From assembly GCA_026770585.1 (NCBI GenBank), contig MU646890.1:33218-48220 (forward strand): DNA of 15,003 nucleotides. The letters are read 5' to 3'. Both the position numbers and the translations under genes were made by a program. This DNA is from Baffinella frigidus (lineage: Eukaryota; Cryptophyceae; Cryptomonadales; Baffinellaceae). Position 1 is the first letter of the stretch. The number at the start of each line of letters is the position of its first letter. The notes below the pieces were generated by a model. It searched no databases, was not told the origin of the DNA, and saw nothing but the letters and a program-made list of their open reading frames with translations. Shown here in pieces: positions 7,558-12,238 of this stretch.

Positions 7558-8452
7558 TCCTATTTCTAAACCCTAAACCCTAGACGCTCTCCCCCACAGT
7601 TGTCCAATACCGAACACTAACCACCCGGCATGCCACGCCATGTCACAAGTGGAAATTTCACACGCAACGTTTCGCGCCAAAAGTGTTTCGTGGTACCAAA
7701 AAACATTGTAGCGCCCACGAAGGGCTCCAATTCCCAACACTTTTGGCGTGTTTCCCTGGTGTGAATCAACTTTACCCGTGGATGGTGTAGTAAAATGAAA
7801 ATCCGACTTGTGACGCGGGGAGGAGCCTGTGGAAGATGGAGCCAAACAAGTGCGAGGGTCAACCCTAAACCCTAAACCCTAAACCCTAAACCATCAACCG
7901 TACACCCTAAAACCTAAACTCTAGACCCTAAACTCTAAACCCTAAACCCTAAACCCTAAACCCTAACCTAAACCCTAAACCCTAAACCCTAAACCCTAAA
8001 CCCTAACCTAAACCCTAAACCCTAAACCCTAAACCCTAAACCCTAAACCCTAAACCCCAAACCCCAAACCCCAAACCCCAAACCCTCTTTCGGGGGTACG
8101 CGCACCAAACCCGAAAGGGGGGAGCGTGTCCACATGGAACCGAACCAGTGCGGGAGTGCGCCCCTGCGTACCAAAAACGTTTTCCCGATCCACGCCAGGT
8201 CATTTATCGGAATTTCAGTTACAAGTCTGATTTTAAATTGTGTACCCGGATCCGAAATTGTGCATCCGGGTCGGACGTGGAAAGGACGAACCGTCGCATG
8301 TCACCGGGTCCGTACGTACCATTTAGTACCACGAACCGAACCGTTGCGTCCTGAGATTCCGACTCATGACCTGCTGTGGTCTGGCAGGGTGGGAGTGGAA
8401 GGAGTGGGAATCGGCGGAGTTCCCCTCCCCGCTGTTCCTGGCTCTGGATCAG
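3271..8452 (+). CDS. NUDT15: Nudix hydrolase, NUDT15/plant NUDT1 family, seven exons, 3' end not found
   Basis: Nudix hydrolases cleave nucleoside diphosphate-linked compounds. Members near this one (plant NUDT1, animal NUDT15) act on oxidised or modified dNTPs, and plant NUDT1 also on NADH and dihydroneopterin triphosphate. Exons: 3271-3339, 5081-5186, 6279-6315, 6736-6772, 7104-7160, 7389-7485, 8388-8452. All introns are GT-AG and the phases join cleanly to 156 codons. Features in order: GIGVFVTSK strand; VLMGKRIGSAGAG before the box; the full Nudix box from GGHLEFGESFEACAA through REVEEECGI (G-x5-E-x7-REU-x-EE-x-GU, all present); TVTN; RYHYVVVFL; EPVNMEPNKCEG; and WEWKEW leading to PLFLALDQ. 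Plant NUDT1 has close equivalents of each block. Plant NUDT1 (147 aa) and NUDT15 (164 aa) continue 15-25 residues past this point with a G(F/Y)xPF motif that I could not find, so the last exon is missing or diverged. Introns are filled with repeats and exon fragments. Confidence 0.88.
3451..3607. mobile_element. Hairpin element in intron 1
   Basis: The 20-bp ends GCAAAAAGCCAACGCCAGCG and its reverse complement (3588-3607) differ at one base. Inside, a second inverted repeat (GCCTACGGTAGGA/TCCTACCGTAGGC plus CTCCTACGAC/GTCGTAGGAG) surrounds an AT-rich tip. It contains the CCTACSGTAGG core on both arms. Confidence 0.8.
3639..3695 (-). pseudogene. Antisense copy of Nudix exon 5 inside intron 1
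   Basis: Read on the minus strand these 57 bases are a complete copy of exon 5 (7104-7160). They have an AG before (CCAG) and a GT after (GTAAAT), plus a diverged CCCTAAAC-like tract upstream (3698-3735). They encode VEEECGIKISDL then RVTTVTN. There are five base differences: three synonymous third-position changes (E, T, V) and two bases in one codon changing V to I. Exons 4 and 6 have no antisense counterpart nearby, so this is a lone inverted duplicate or the residue of a paralogue. Confidence 0.85.
3859..3907. repeat. GA dinucleotide microsatellite
   Basis: An almost pure (GA)n run of about 49 bases in intron 1, with one AAA interruption near its start. Confidence 0.95.
4066..4412. mobile_element. 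Degenerate long-TIR element in intron 1
   Basis: The left end (AAATTACT, then AAAAGCTG, then CTGGTGGT) matches the reverse complement of 4355-4410 with gaps over about 50 bases. No coding capacity is seen. The repeats are old, so the exact ends are uncertain. Confidence 0.5.
4605..4647 (+). pseudogene. Truncated copy A of exon 2, acceptor side
   Basis: After CAACAG this copy reads VIGEESFASGVGIG, as true exon 2 does, then diverges and soon meets a stop. It has an acceptor but no matching donor. Confidence 0.85.
4759..4806 (+). pseudogene. Truncated copy B of exon 2, acceptor side
   Basis: After TTGACAG it reads VVGEESFASGVGIGV and then diverges. It is in a different frame from true exon 2 and reaches a stop near 4860. 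Confidence 0.85.
4895..4942 (+). pseudogene. Truncated copy C of exon 2, acceptor side, in frame with exon 2
   Basis: After TTCGAACAG, the same acceptor context as true exon 2, it reads VIGEESFASGVGIGVF. The frame stays open for exactly 186 bases to the true exon 2 start, so this copy could act as an alternative acceptor adding 62 residues. Confidence 0.85.
5081..5186 (+). other. NUDT15: Nudix exon 2, the only complete copy
   Basis: It follows TTCGAACAG and ends GCAG before GTTTTG (phase 1). It encodes the first strand of the Nudix fold (GVGIGVFVTSK) and the LMGKRIGSAG segment, which lines up with NUDT15 'LLGKRKGSVG'. Confidence 0.88.
5297..5352. repeat. Hairpin-loop sequence of family A type in intron 2
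   Basis: It contains AGGGCCCTACGGTAGG followed by a weak reverse match ending TATGGGGGG. It lacks the CAGGGGTACC arms and is probably an eroded element. Confidence 0.5.
5362..5419 (+). pseudogene. Truncated copy E of exon 2, donor side
   Basis: It reads VTSKLHPGAVLMGKRIGSAG with a GT (GTTTGC) directly after, matching the 3' half of exon 2 with one residue change (M to L). There is no matching 5' half. Confidence 0.85.
5513..5558 (+). pseudogene. Truncated copy F of exon 2, donor side
   Basis: It reads YNPGVVLMGKRTGASG with a GT (GTTCAG) following, a more diverged donor-side half. The tip of another copy, GGGGCCACAG before GTTCAGGCC, lies at 5766-5784 on the far side of a MITE. Confidence 0.75.
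5602..5750. mobile_element. 149-bp MITE, copy 1
   Basis: Ends GATCTCATC/GATGAGATC enclose inverted ATTTATGATAAATACGC and GGCAACGAAATTTACTACAC arms with an AT-rich tip. A second copy of exactly the same length lies at 13903-14051. The asymmetric bases next to the ends (CGCGG on one side, CCGGA on the other) are swapped between the copies, showing opposite orientation. Confidence 0.9.
5836..5883 (+). repeat. 48-bp direct repeat, copy 1
   Basis: These 48 bases (beginning ATGCCTCGTCTTTTGACGCC) are identical to 6121-6168, 285 bases away in the same intron. Two further short matches (CTCGAG and GAAGCCC words) surround the copies. It looks like a recent local duplication. Confidence 0.95.
5981..6022. 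repeat. Perfect 42-bp palindrome without spacer
   Basis: Bases 5981-6001 (TTGGTCACGTTACTGGGGGAA) are the exact reverse complement of 6002-6022, with no loop. Such spacer-free palindromes are usually unstable, so this suggests a recent origin. Confidence 0.95.
6121..6168 (+). repeat. 48-bp direct repeat, copy 2
   Basis: Identical to 5836-5883. Its end CCCCCTAAA runs straight into the CCCGAAA heptamer block. Confidence 0.95.
6166..6241. repeat. Telomere-like heptamer block, CCCGAAA variant
   Basis: About ten heptamers of CCCGAAA with a few CCAGAAA and one CCAGATA. It keeps the 7-base register of CCCTAAA but has G for T. It ends about 40 bases before exon 3. Confidence 0.85.
6279..6315 (+). 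other. NUDT15: Nudix exon 3, 37 nt
   Basis: Between TTCAG and GTGAGA it completes GAGTWALPGGHLE, the start of the Nudix box. It enters in phase 1 and leaves in phase 2. NUDT15 has GAGSFQLPGGHLE here. Confidence 0.93.
6341..6396. repeat. Telomere-like block, CCCTACA variant
   Basis: Four to five heptamers of CCCTACA with flanking CCCCTGC/CCCCTAT variants in intron 3. Confidence 0.8.
6533..6730. repeat. Telomere-like CCCTAAA tract in intron 3
   Basis: Long runs of CCCTAAA with scattered variants (CCGTAAA, CTCTAAA, CCTTAGA). The pyrimidine-rich repeat leads into the acceptor ACCAG before exon 4. Confidence 0.92.
6736..6772 (+). other. NUDT15: Nudix exon 4, 37 nt
   Basis: After CCAG and before GTGGAC it encodes EFGESFEACAARE, the middle of the Nudix box, with the catalytic RE. 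Plant NUDT1 has EFGESFEECAARE. It is flanked on both sides by telomere-like repeats. Confidence 0.95.
6784..7100. repeat. Telomere-like tract filling intron 4
   Basis: CCCTAAA arrays pass into mixed hexamer and heptamer variants (CCCCTAA, CCCGCTAAA, CCCCAAC). The tract ends ACCCTAAAAAAG, which forms the acceptor of exon 5. Confidence 0.92.
7104..7160 (+). other. NUDT15: Nudix exon 5
   Basis: 19 codons between AAAAAG and GTAACC, phase 0 at both ends. They encode VEEECGIKVSDL then RVTTVTN: the last part of the Nudix box (metal-binding Glu pair) and the next strand. An antisense duplicate lies at 3639-3695. Confidence 0.95.
7161..7386. repeat. Telomere-like tract filling intron 5
   Basis: CCCTAAA mixed with CCCTAGA, CCCTACA and CCCTCAA heptamers, ending CCCTAAACAG as the acceptor of exon 6. 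Confidence 0.92.
7389..7485 (+). other. NUDT15: Nudix exon 6
   Basis: After AAACAG and before GTAAAT. It encodes ALGPEKRYHYVVVFLICETL then QEPVNMEPNKCE plus one base. The HYV strand and EPxNMEPxKCEG are shared with plant NUDT1. Confidence 0.95.
7490..7590. repeat. Telomere-like block, CCCTCAA variant
   Basis: About nine near-perfect CCCTCAA heptamers, then a short return to CCCTAAA. It begins just after the exon 6 donor. Confidence 0.92.
7591..7822. other. Unique-looking stretch in intron 6
   Basis: Non-heptamer DNA between two telomere-like tracts. It contains the words TTTCGCGCCAAAAGTG and TGGTACCA, which have loose parallels near 4250. I see no gene. Confidence 0.4.
7823..7857 (+). pseudogene. 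Truncated exon 6 copy 1, donor side, frameshifted
   Basis: It matches the last 36 bases of exon 6 and its GT, from GAGCCTGT to AAGTGCGAGG, but carries one extra base that shifts the frame. There is no 5' half. Confidence 0.85.
7861..8090. repeat. Telomere-like tract, CCCTAAA then CCCCAAA
   Basis: A long, clean CCCTAAA array with two regularly spaced CCCTAA hexamers (a higher-order period of about 48 bases near 7950-8040). It then switches to four to five CCCCAAA heptamers at 8053-8085. Confidence 0.93.
8122..8156 (+). pseudogene. Truncated exon 6 copy 2, donor side
   Basis: It encodes ERVHMEPNQCG in place of EPVNMEPNKCE, with AGTGCG where the donor would be. It keeps the length but has lost the perfect donor. 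It is more diverged than the copy at 7823. Confidence 0.8.
8388..8452 (+). other. NUDT15: Nudix exon 7
   Basis: After GGCAG it completes the Gly codon, then reads WEWKEWESAEFPSPLFLALD and Q before GTCTGC. Plant NUDT1 has GWDWYDWENLP...PLFWPLEK. If the donor is not used, the frame runs into a MITE and stops at 8557. Confidence 0.9.
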
Positions 8453-8470
8453 GTCTGCCATCCCACACTC

Positions 8471-8603
8471 ATCTCCATACAAGTATTAATTAATTGCGAC
8501 GTAACAAAATTTACTACACAAATGCTCTACTATTACTTTTATAAGCACATCGTGTAGTAATTTTCGTTGCCCAAGAGCAATTAATTAATACTTGTATGGA
8601 GAT
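8471..8603. mobile_element. MITE with 27-bp perfect terminal repeats
   Basis: Bases 8471-8497 (start ATCTCCATACAAGTATTAAT) are the exact reverse complement of 8577-8603. Its interior AAATTTACTACACAAATGCT-like module is shared with the 149-bp MITE at 13903, although the ends are unrelated. Confidence 0.9.
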
Positions 8604-8610
8604 TATCACA

Positions 8611-8741
8611 GCGGACTACGAAGGGATTTCGTGTTTAACCCACAAGTGAATAATCCCTACGGATTGCCTCTACGGATTGCCTACCGTAGGGTCCTACAGA
8701 TTATCCACTTATGGGTTATTCACGAAATCCCGTCGCAGCCC
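8611..8741. mobile_element. Hairpin element with CCTACCGTAGG core
   Basis: Arms around GGGATTTCGTG ... GTGAATAATC pair with GATTATCCAC ... CACGAAATCCC. The tip has CTACGGATTGCC twice and CCTACCGTAGGGTCC. Confidence 0.8.
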
Positions 8742-8993
8742 GCTGTGTAGGCCGTTGACAGATTCGAGATTTTCCAGGTACTGAGCCTGCGTTGTTTCCA
8801 ACAACCCTCACAGCGTGGGCAAATCGTCGAATTTGAGGGCACGTATTTCCCTTGGAGGCCGCCGGATTCCGGCGTCCGTGGAGCCATTTTGCCTTGAAAT
8901 TGAAGATCGAAAATCATCGATTTGCCCAGCCCGGGAGGGTTGGTGGTTGTTATCCTTCTGGTACAAAACCTGCCTGGTTCAGTCAACCGTCAA
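8742..8993. other. No firm gene
   Basis: Plus-strand frame 8778-8897 follows TTTTCCAG and could serve as a terminal exon (VLSLRCFQQPSQRG...), but it lacks the family's G(F/Y)xPF motif. Words such as GGGAGGGTTGGTGG recur in part near 13857. Confidence 0.35.
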
Positions 8994-9113
8994 ACAGGGG
9001 TACCTCTCTCATAAGGAGGCGCACACCCCTAGGACCCTACAGCAGGCCTATACCTATGGCCATACGGTGGTCCTTAGGGGGGATGCGGCTTCTTATGAGC
9101 GAGGTAGCCCTGT
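8994..9113. mobile_element. Family A hairpin element, diverged
   Basis: Arms ACAGGGGTACCTCTCTCATA and TATGAGCGAGGTAGCCCTGT enclose a loop with CCTAGGACCCTACAGCAGG. The G/C-rich stem differs from other copies (GGAGGCGCACACC instead of GAAACCGCC). Confidence 0.8.
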
Positions 9114-9139
9114 CATCCGTGGCATGCCCCCCGTGCGAA

Positions 9140-9190
9140 CTGTAGGGTCCTAGGGGGGTGCGGCGCCTTGTGAGCGAGGTACCCCTGTAA
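9140..9190. mobile_element. Solo right half of family A
   Basis: CTGTAGGGTCCTAGGGGGGT runs to GAGCGAGGTACCCCTGTAAG; the left arm is missing. Confidence 0.75.
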
Positions 9191-9240
9191 GGGCCTACGA
9201 CTTGCTGGGGGTCACTTATGACCCTCCCGCCACCTACGGG
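9191..9240 (+). other. Short spacer between half elements, possible exon scrap
   Basis: The 50 bases between two solo right halves can be read AYDLLGVTYDPPATYG, slightly like the start of a J-domain, but this is too short to support a gene. Confidence 0.1.
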
Positions 9241-9299
9241 ATAGGCCTACTGTAGGGTCCTAGGGGGGTGCGCCTCCTTGTGAGCGAGGTACCCCTGTA
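9241..9299. mobile_element. Second solo right half of family A
   Basis: GGCCTACTGTAGGGTCC leads to GAGCGAGGTACCCCTGTA. Like the 9140 copy it lacks a left arm. Confidence 0.75.
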
Positions 9300-9300
9300 T

Positions 9301-9392
9301 ACACAGGGGTACCTCGCTCATAAGAAACCGCCCCCCCCATGAAGACCCTACAGTAGGCCTATGCCTAGGGCCCTATGGCATAGGCCCCTGTG
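9301..9392. mobile_element. Left-arm family A element with right arm lost
   Basis: It has left arm ACAGGGGTACCTCGCTCATA, the loop and GGGCCCTATGG, then jumps to GCCCCTGTG. Most of the right arm has been deleted. Confidence 0.75.
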
Positions 9393-9540
9393 CGGGGAAC
9401 TCCCACGCGTCTGTCTTGGTCGTAGAGTCTGCAGGGCTTTTCTCGAAAGTTGACTTAAGGACTGTATCGAGACTAAGTCAACTCCCATCAAACAGGTGCG
9501 GGCTGCGGGGCACGACCCTTTCGTCCACAGGGTCAAATAG
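9393..9540. other. No gene; unique spacer
   Basis: No coding evidence. It ends CACAGGGTCAAATAGTC, a phrase that also precedes the second GA-rich stretch near 10531. Confidence 0.4.
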
Positions 9541-9567
9541 TCAGAGAGAGAGAGGGAGAGAGAGAGA

Positions 9568-9608
<41 letters not shown>

Positions 9609-9644
9609 CGAGAGAGAGAGAGAAAGAGAGAGAGAGCGCGAGCG

Positions 9645-9689
<45 letters not shown>
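9541..9689. repeat. GA-rich microsatellite, about 150 bp
   Basis: (GA)n with GGGA and GCGA interruptions. It stays open in several frames only because of its low complexity; it is not coding. Confidence 0.95.
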
Positions 9690-9694
<5 letters not shown>

Positions 9695-10071
9695 TGTCGT
9701 GCAGCCCTTCTAGGAGCTGCCCCCAATTACAGTCGCCCTATTGCCCCGAGGCGGCCACAGGGTCAAATAACCACACACCGGACTTCGGGGGAATTATTCA
9801 AATTTCCAAGACTGTCGCGCTGTGGAGGAGGTCGTTCTGGTGTAGGGTTTAGGGACGCGTGAGCCACCCAGCGGACTTCGGGGGGGGGTTGAACAACCCC
9901 TAAGCGATAAGTCCTAGGACCCTACGGTAGGCAGCCCGTAGGGACATGGGGGGGTTCCTACGGATAAGGTAACGGAAACTCGGGCATTTCCTGCCTGAAA
10001 ATCCCTTTGTAGCCCGCTGTGTGGGAGAGAGACCTTTATCACGGGGGTGCCTCGCTCATAGGGAGGCGCAC
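9690..10071. other. No gene; eroded hairpin at 9910-9965
   Basis: It contains CCTAGGACCCTACGGTAGG with a partial inverse GGGTTCCTACGG, TTTGTAGCCCGCTGTGTGGG near 10008, and GAGAGAGACCTTTAT at about 10024, which recurs at 10752 and 12015. I see no coding region. Confidence 0.5.
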
Positions 10072-10436
10072 CTGTGGGTATCTAGGCTCTATGGGTATCT
10101 AAGTACACAAGGTTATGAGGACGCCACTTAGGCCTCCGAAGTAGATTCACTTAGGCCTCCGAAGTAGATTCACTTAGGCCTCCGAAGTAGATTCACTTAG
10201 GCCTCCGAAGTAGATTCACTTAGGCCTCCGAAGTAGATTCACTTAGGCCTCCGAAGTAGATTCACTAAGGCCTCCGAAGTAGATTCACTTAGGCCTCCGA
10301 AGTAGATTCATGTAGGCCTCCGAAGTAGATTCACTTAGGCCTCCGAAGTAGATTCACTTAGGCCTCCGAAGTAGATTCGCTTAGGCCACCGAAGTAGTTG
10401 CGTCCTTAGATACCCGTAGAGCCTAGATACCCACAG
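10072..10436. mobile_element. Inverted-repeat element carrying a tandem array
   Basis: Bases 10072-10103 (start CTGTGGGTATCTAGGCTCTA) are the reverse complement of 10405-10436 with one mismatch in 32. The arms enclose the 23-bp tandem array. Each arm also contains GGGTATCTA twice. Confidence 0.9.
10125..10400. repeat. 12 x 23-bp tandem repeat
   Basis: The unit begins CACTTAGGCCTCCGAAGTAG. Twelve copies fit the 23-base period exactly (12 x 23 = 276). Most are identical; units 7, 9 and 12 carry one to a few changes. Confidence 0.97.
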
Positions 10437-10470
10437 CACCCCTCCCCGTGACGACCACCGTAGGGTGATT

Positions 10471-10545
10471 GATATTGGCCTTTCGTCCACATCCTAGATA
10501 TTGGCCTTTCCACGTCCTGGATATTGGCCTTTTGTCCACAGGGTC
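10471..10545. repeat. Short tandem repeat, three units of about 23-26 bp
   Basis: GATATTGGCCTTTCGTCCAC and two variants follow each other. The last runs into CACAGGGTCAAAT and a short GA-rich run, as at 9521. Confidence 0.85.
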
Positions 10546-10571
10546 AAATGCTGAGAGAGTGAGAGCGGACC

Positions 10572-10695
10572 TCTACATGGGTACCTCGCTCATAAGAAGC
10601 GCCCCCCCCCCTAGGACCACCATAGGGCCCTAGGCATTGCCCTGCTGTAGGGTCGTAGGAGGAGGCGCTTTCTTGTGAGCGAGGTACCCCTGTAG
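10572..10695. mobile_element. Family A hairpin element, reversed loop
   Basis: Left arm TACATGGGTACCTCGCTCAT and right arm GTGAGCGAGGTACCCCTGTA are flanked by TA. The loop is in the same direction as the copy at 1273. Confidence 0.85.
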
Positions 10696-10767
10696 GCGAG
10701 GTCCACTTAGTAGCCATGAGTGGCCAGGGATTAGCCGACTGGTTTTCTCCAGAGAGAGACCTTTATT

Positions 10768-10870
10768 ATCCCTTAAGTGGTCAGTAGGCTCATACGCCCT
10801 ACCGTAGGGCCCTAGGACCTGCCTGGGACCTCTTGCGGGTCAATTTTGACCGGCTGGCTACTTAAGGGAT
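10768..10870. mobile_element. Family B hairpin element 1 (TA-flanked)
   Basis: Ends TA-TCCCTTAAGTGG and CTTAAGGGA-TA. The interior has GTAGGCTCATACG, CCTACCGTAGGGCCCTAGG and CCTGCCTGGGACC, repeated among family B copies. Confidence 0.85.
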
Positions 10871-10989
10871 AGCGTTTAGGTCCTAGTCTTACAGGGCCTT
10901 CACGTACGGGGATAGATGGTGGCCATGTTGGTTTTGATCCGTGATAAACGCGCCTGTCTCTCGTCTTTACTACATACGCGGCCGCCATG

Positions 10990-11100
10990 TATCCCTTAAG
11001 TGGCGAGTACATGTAGGCTCATACGCTCTACCGTAGGACCCTAGGACCTGCCTAGGACCGGTAGGGGGTCCTTTAAGACCCCCTCGCCACTTAAGGGATA
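10990..11100. mobile_element. Family B hairpin element 2 (TA-flanked)
   Basis: TA-TCCCTTAAGTGGCGAG ... CTCGCCACTTAAGGGA-TA. It is almost identical to 11680-11783 and sits inside the repeated segment GCCGCCATGTA...CCAAGGCTGTG. Confidence 0.9.
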
Positions 11101-11111
11101 CACTGTACATC

Positions 11112-11155
11112 CCAACCAAGGCTGTGTCTGAGTGGGGGCGCCGAGAGAGGTCATG
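11112..11155. repeat. Segmental repeat, copy 1 right part
   Basis: ACCAAGGCTGTGTCTGAG followed by GGGGGCGCCGAGAGAGG and TCATG. It recurs at about 11790-11831 and 12066-12105. Its left part (GCCGCCATGTA) is at 10979-10991, split off by family B element 2. Confidence 0.85.
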
Positions 11156-11164
11156 TGCACTCTA

Positions 11165-11234
11165 CATGGGGTCTAGGGCCCTACGGTGGTCCTAGGGGGG
11201 GGGCAGTTTCTTGTGAGCGAGGTACCCCTGTAGG
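11165..11234. mobile_element. Solo right half of family A
   Basis: TAGGGCCCTACGGTGGTCC, the G-run and GTGAGCGAGGTACCCCTGTAG are present; the left arm is missing. Confidence 0.75.
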
Positions 11235-11237
11235 AAA

Positions 11238-11290
11238 TCAGGGAGCCACCTCGCTCATACGGAGCCGCGCCTCCCCTTGGACAACCGTAG
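11238..11290. mobile_element. Solo left arm of family A, diverged
   Basis: CAGGGAGCCACCTCGCTCAT, then CCGCGCCTCCCCTTGGACAA. It resembles the left arm of family A with changes, and no right arm follows in position. Confidence 0.55.
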
Positions 11291-11294
11291 GGCT

Positions 11295-11401
11295 GTCCCT
11301 TTTAAAAGTGACCAACGGGTGAATAATCGCCCGTGGAAGCCCCAGGCAGGTCCTAGGGCCCTACGGTAGGGCGTATGAGCCTACTGGTCAATTAAGGGAT
11401 A
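11295..11401. mobile_element. Family B-like hairpin 3, diverged
   Basis: TCCCTTTTAAAAGTGACCA pairs imperfectly with TGGTCAATTAAGGGATA. The interior has TCCTAGGGCCCTACGGTAGG and GTATGAGCC in the reverse direction to element 1. Confidence 0.65.
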
Positions 11402-11403
11402 TG

Positions 11404-11466
11404 TGTAGGCCTACTGTAGGGTCCTGGGGGGGGGGGTGGGTCCTTATGAGCGAGGTACCCCTGTAG
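11404..11466. mobile_element. Solo right half of family A
   Basis: GTAGGCCTACTGTAGGGTCC, a long G-run, then TATGAGCGAGGTACCCCTGT. Confidence 0.75.
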
Positions 11467-11574
11467 GAGATGACACAGCCGCGTCGTAGCTCTCGGCCAC
11501 ACTGCAGGGGTGCTTTTCTCACAAGAAACGAGAGATAGACCTGTATTGCTACCTACACTGTCTGGCGCCATGTA
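11467..11574. repeat. Segmental repeat, copy 2 left part, plus spacer
   Basis: AGATAGACCTGTATTGCTAC ... GGCGCCATGTA resembles 12015-12055 and 10752-10990. It ends exactly where family B element 4 begins. Confidence 0.6.
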
Positions 11575-11679
11575 TGTCCCTTAAGTGACCAGGCCTCCAA
11601 ATTTGGGGGCCTGAGGTCCTAGGCTGGTCCTAGGGCCCTACGGTAGGGCGTATGAGCCTACTGGGCACTTAAGGGATAT
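11575..11679. mobile_element. Family B hairpin element 4
   Basis: GTCCCTTAAGTGACC ... GGGCACTTAAGGGATA, with the interior in the opposite direction to elements 2 and 5. It abuts element 5 with only a few bases shared between them. Confidence 0.85.
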
Positions 11680-11783
11680 GTCCCTTAAGTGGCAAGTAGG
11701 CTCACACGCTCTACCGTAGGACCCTAGGACCTGTCTAGGACCGGTAGGGGGTCCTTTAAGACCCCCTCGCCACTTAAGGGATA
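11678..11783. mobile_element. Family B hairpin element 5
   Basis: Near-identical to element 2 (10990-11100). Ends TCCCTTAAGTGGC and GCCACTTAAGGGA-TA. Confidence 0.88.
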
Positions 11784-11838
11784 CACCCCCACCGAGGCTG
11801 TGTCTGAGCAGGGGCGCCGAGAGAGGTCATGTGCTTTC
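11784..11838. repeat. Segmental repeat, copy 2 right part
   Basis: CACCCCCACCGAGGCTGTGT ... GAGAGAGGTCATGTGC, matching 11101-11158 and 12061-12107. Confidence 0.85.
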
Positions 11839-11943
11839 TATCCCTCAAGTGCCCATGCCATCAAATTTGAGGGCCAAGAGGTCCTAGGCAGGTTCTAGGG
11901 TCCTACGGTAGGGCGTATGCGCCTACTGGGCACTTAAGGGGTA
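11839..11943. mobile_element. Family B hairpin element 6 (TA-flanked)
   Basis: TA-TCCCTCAAGTGCCCA ... TGGGCACTTAAGGGG-TA, with the interior like element 4. Confidence 0.85.
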
Positions 11944-12014
11944 TAATACTACAGGAGTGCTTTGCTCGCAAGAAACCGCCTACGGCCCTGTGCCAGGAGG
12001 TGCTCCTGGGGGTT

Positions 12015-12107
12015 GGAGAGAGACCTTTATTACTACCAACAAAAGGCCACCATGTACGCACACCCACCAAGGCTGTGTCTCAGCAGGGGCGCCGAGAGAT
12101 GTCATGA
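12015..12107. repeat. Segmental repeat, copy 3, without family B insertion
   Basis: GAGAGAGACCTTTATTACTA ... GCCACCATGTACGCACACCC ... AAGGCTGTGTCTCAG. It has the left and right parts directly joined at a single TA, so it serves as an empty-site reference for elements 2 and 4/5. Confidence 0.85.
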
Positions 12108-12201
12108 GGTGGCGCACCCCCCTAGGACCCTACAGTGGGCCTATCTGTCGCCTTACGGTGGTCCTGGGTGGGCGCGGCTCCTTATTCGCGAGTAACCCCT
12201 G
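12108..12201. mobile_element. Family A element, left arm eroded
   Basis: GTGGCGCACCCCCCTAGGAC, then CCTACAGTGGGCC and a right arm CTTATTCGCGAGTAACCCCTG with several changes. Confidence 0.65.
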
Positions 12202-12238
12202 CGCGGCCCTCTGGCGCTCCTGGGGGGGGGGCGCTTTC

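Noticed and set aside
6533-8090. A true chromosome end
   Set aside because: The heptamer tracts are interrupted by phase-matched exons and followed by nearly 7 kb of other sequence, so they are interstitial.
8453-8557. Read-through from exon 7 to a stop at 8557 as the Nudix C-terminus
   Set aside because: The extension is encoded by a MITE (8471-8603) and does not resemble the family's C-terminus. A donor-like GT at 8453 suggests splicing instead.
8778-8897. Candidate last exon of the Nudix gene after TTTTCCAG
   Set aside because: The phase fits and it ends in a stop, but the family's G(F/Y)xPF ending is absent and no other similarity supports it. It remains only a possibility.
9416-9862. 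Long Arg/Glu repeat open frame over the GA microsatellite, and the Ser/Leu frame opposite it
   Set aside because: Both are translations of a dinucleotide repeat with no independent coding evidence.
10125-10400. CRISPR array
   Set aside because: The 23-bp units are directly abutting with no spacers, the genome is eukaryotic, and no cas gene is present. It is a minisatellite.
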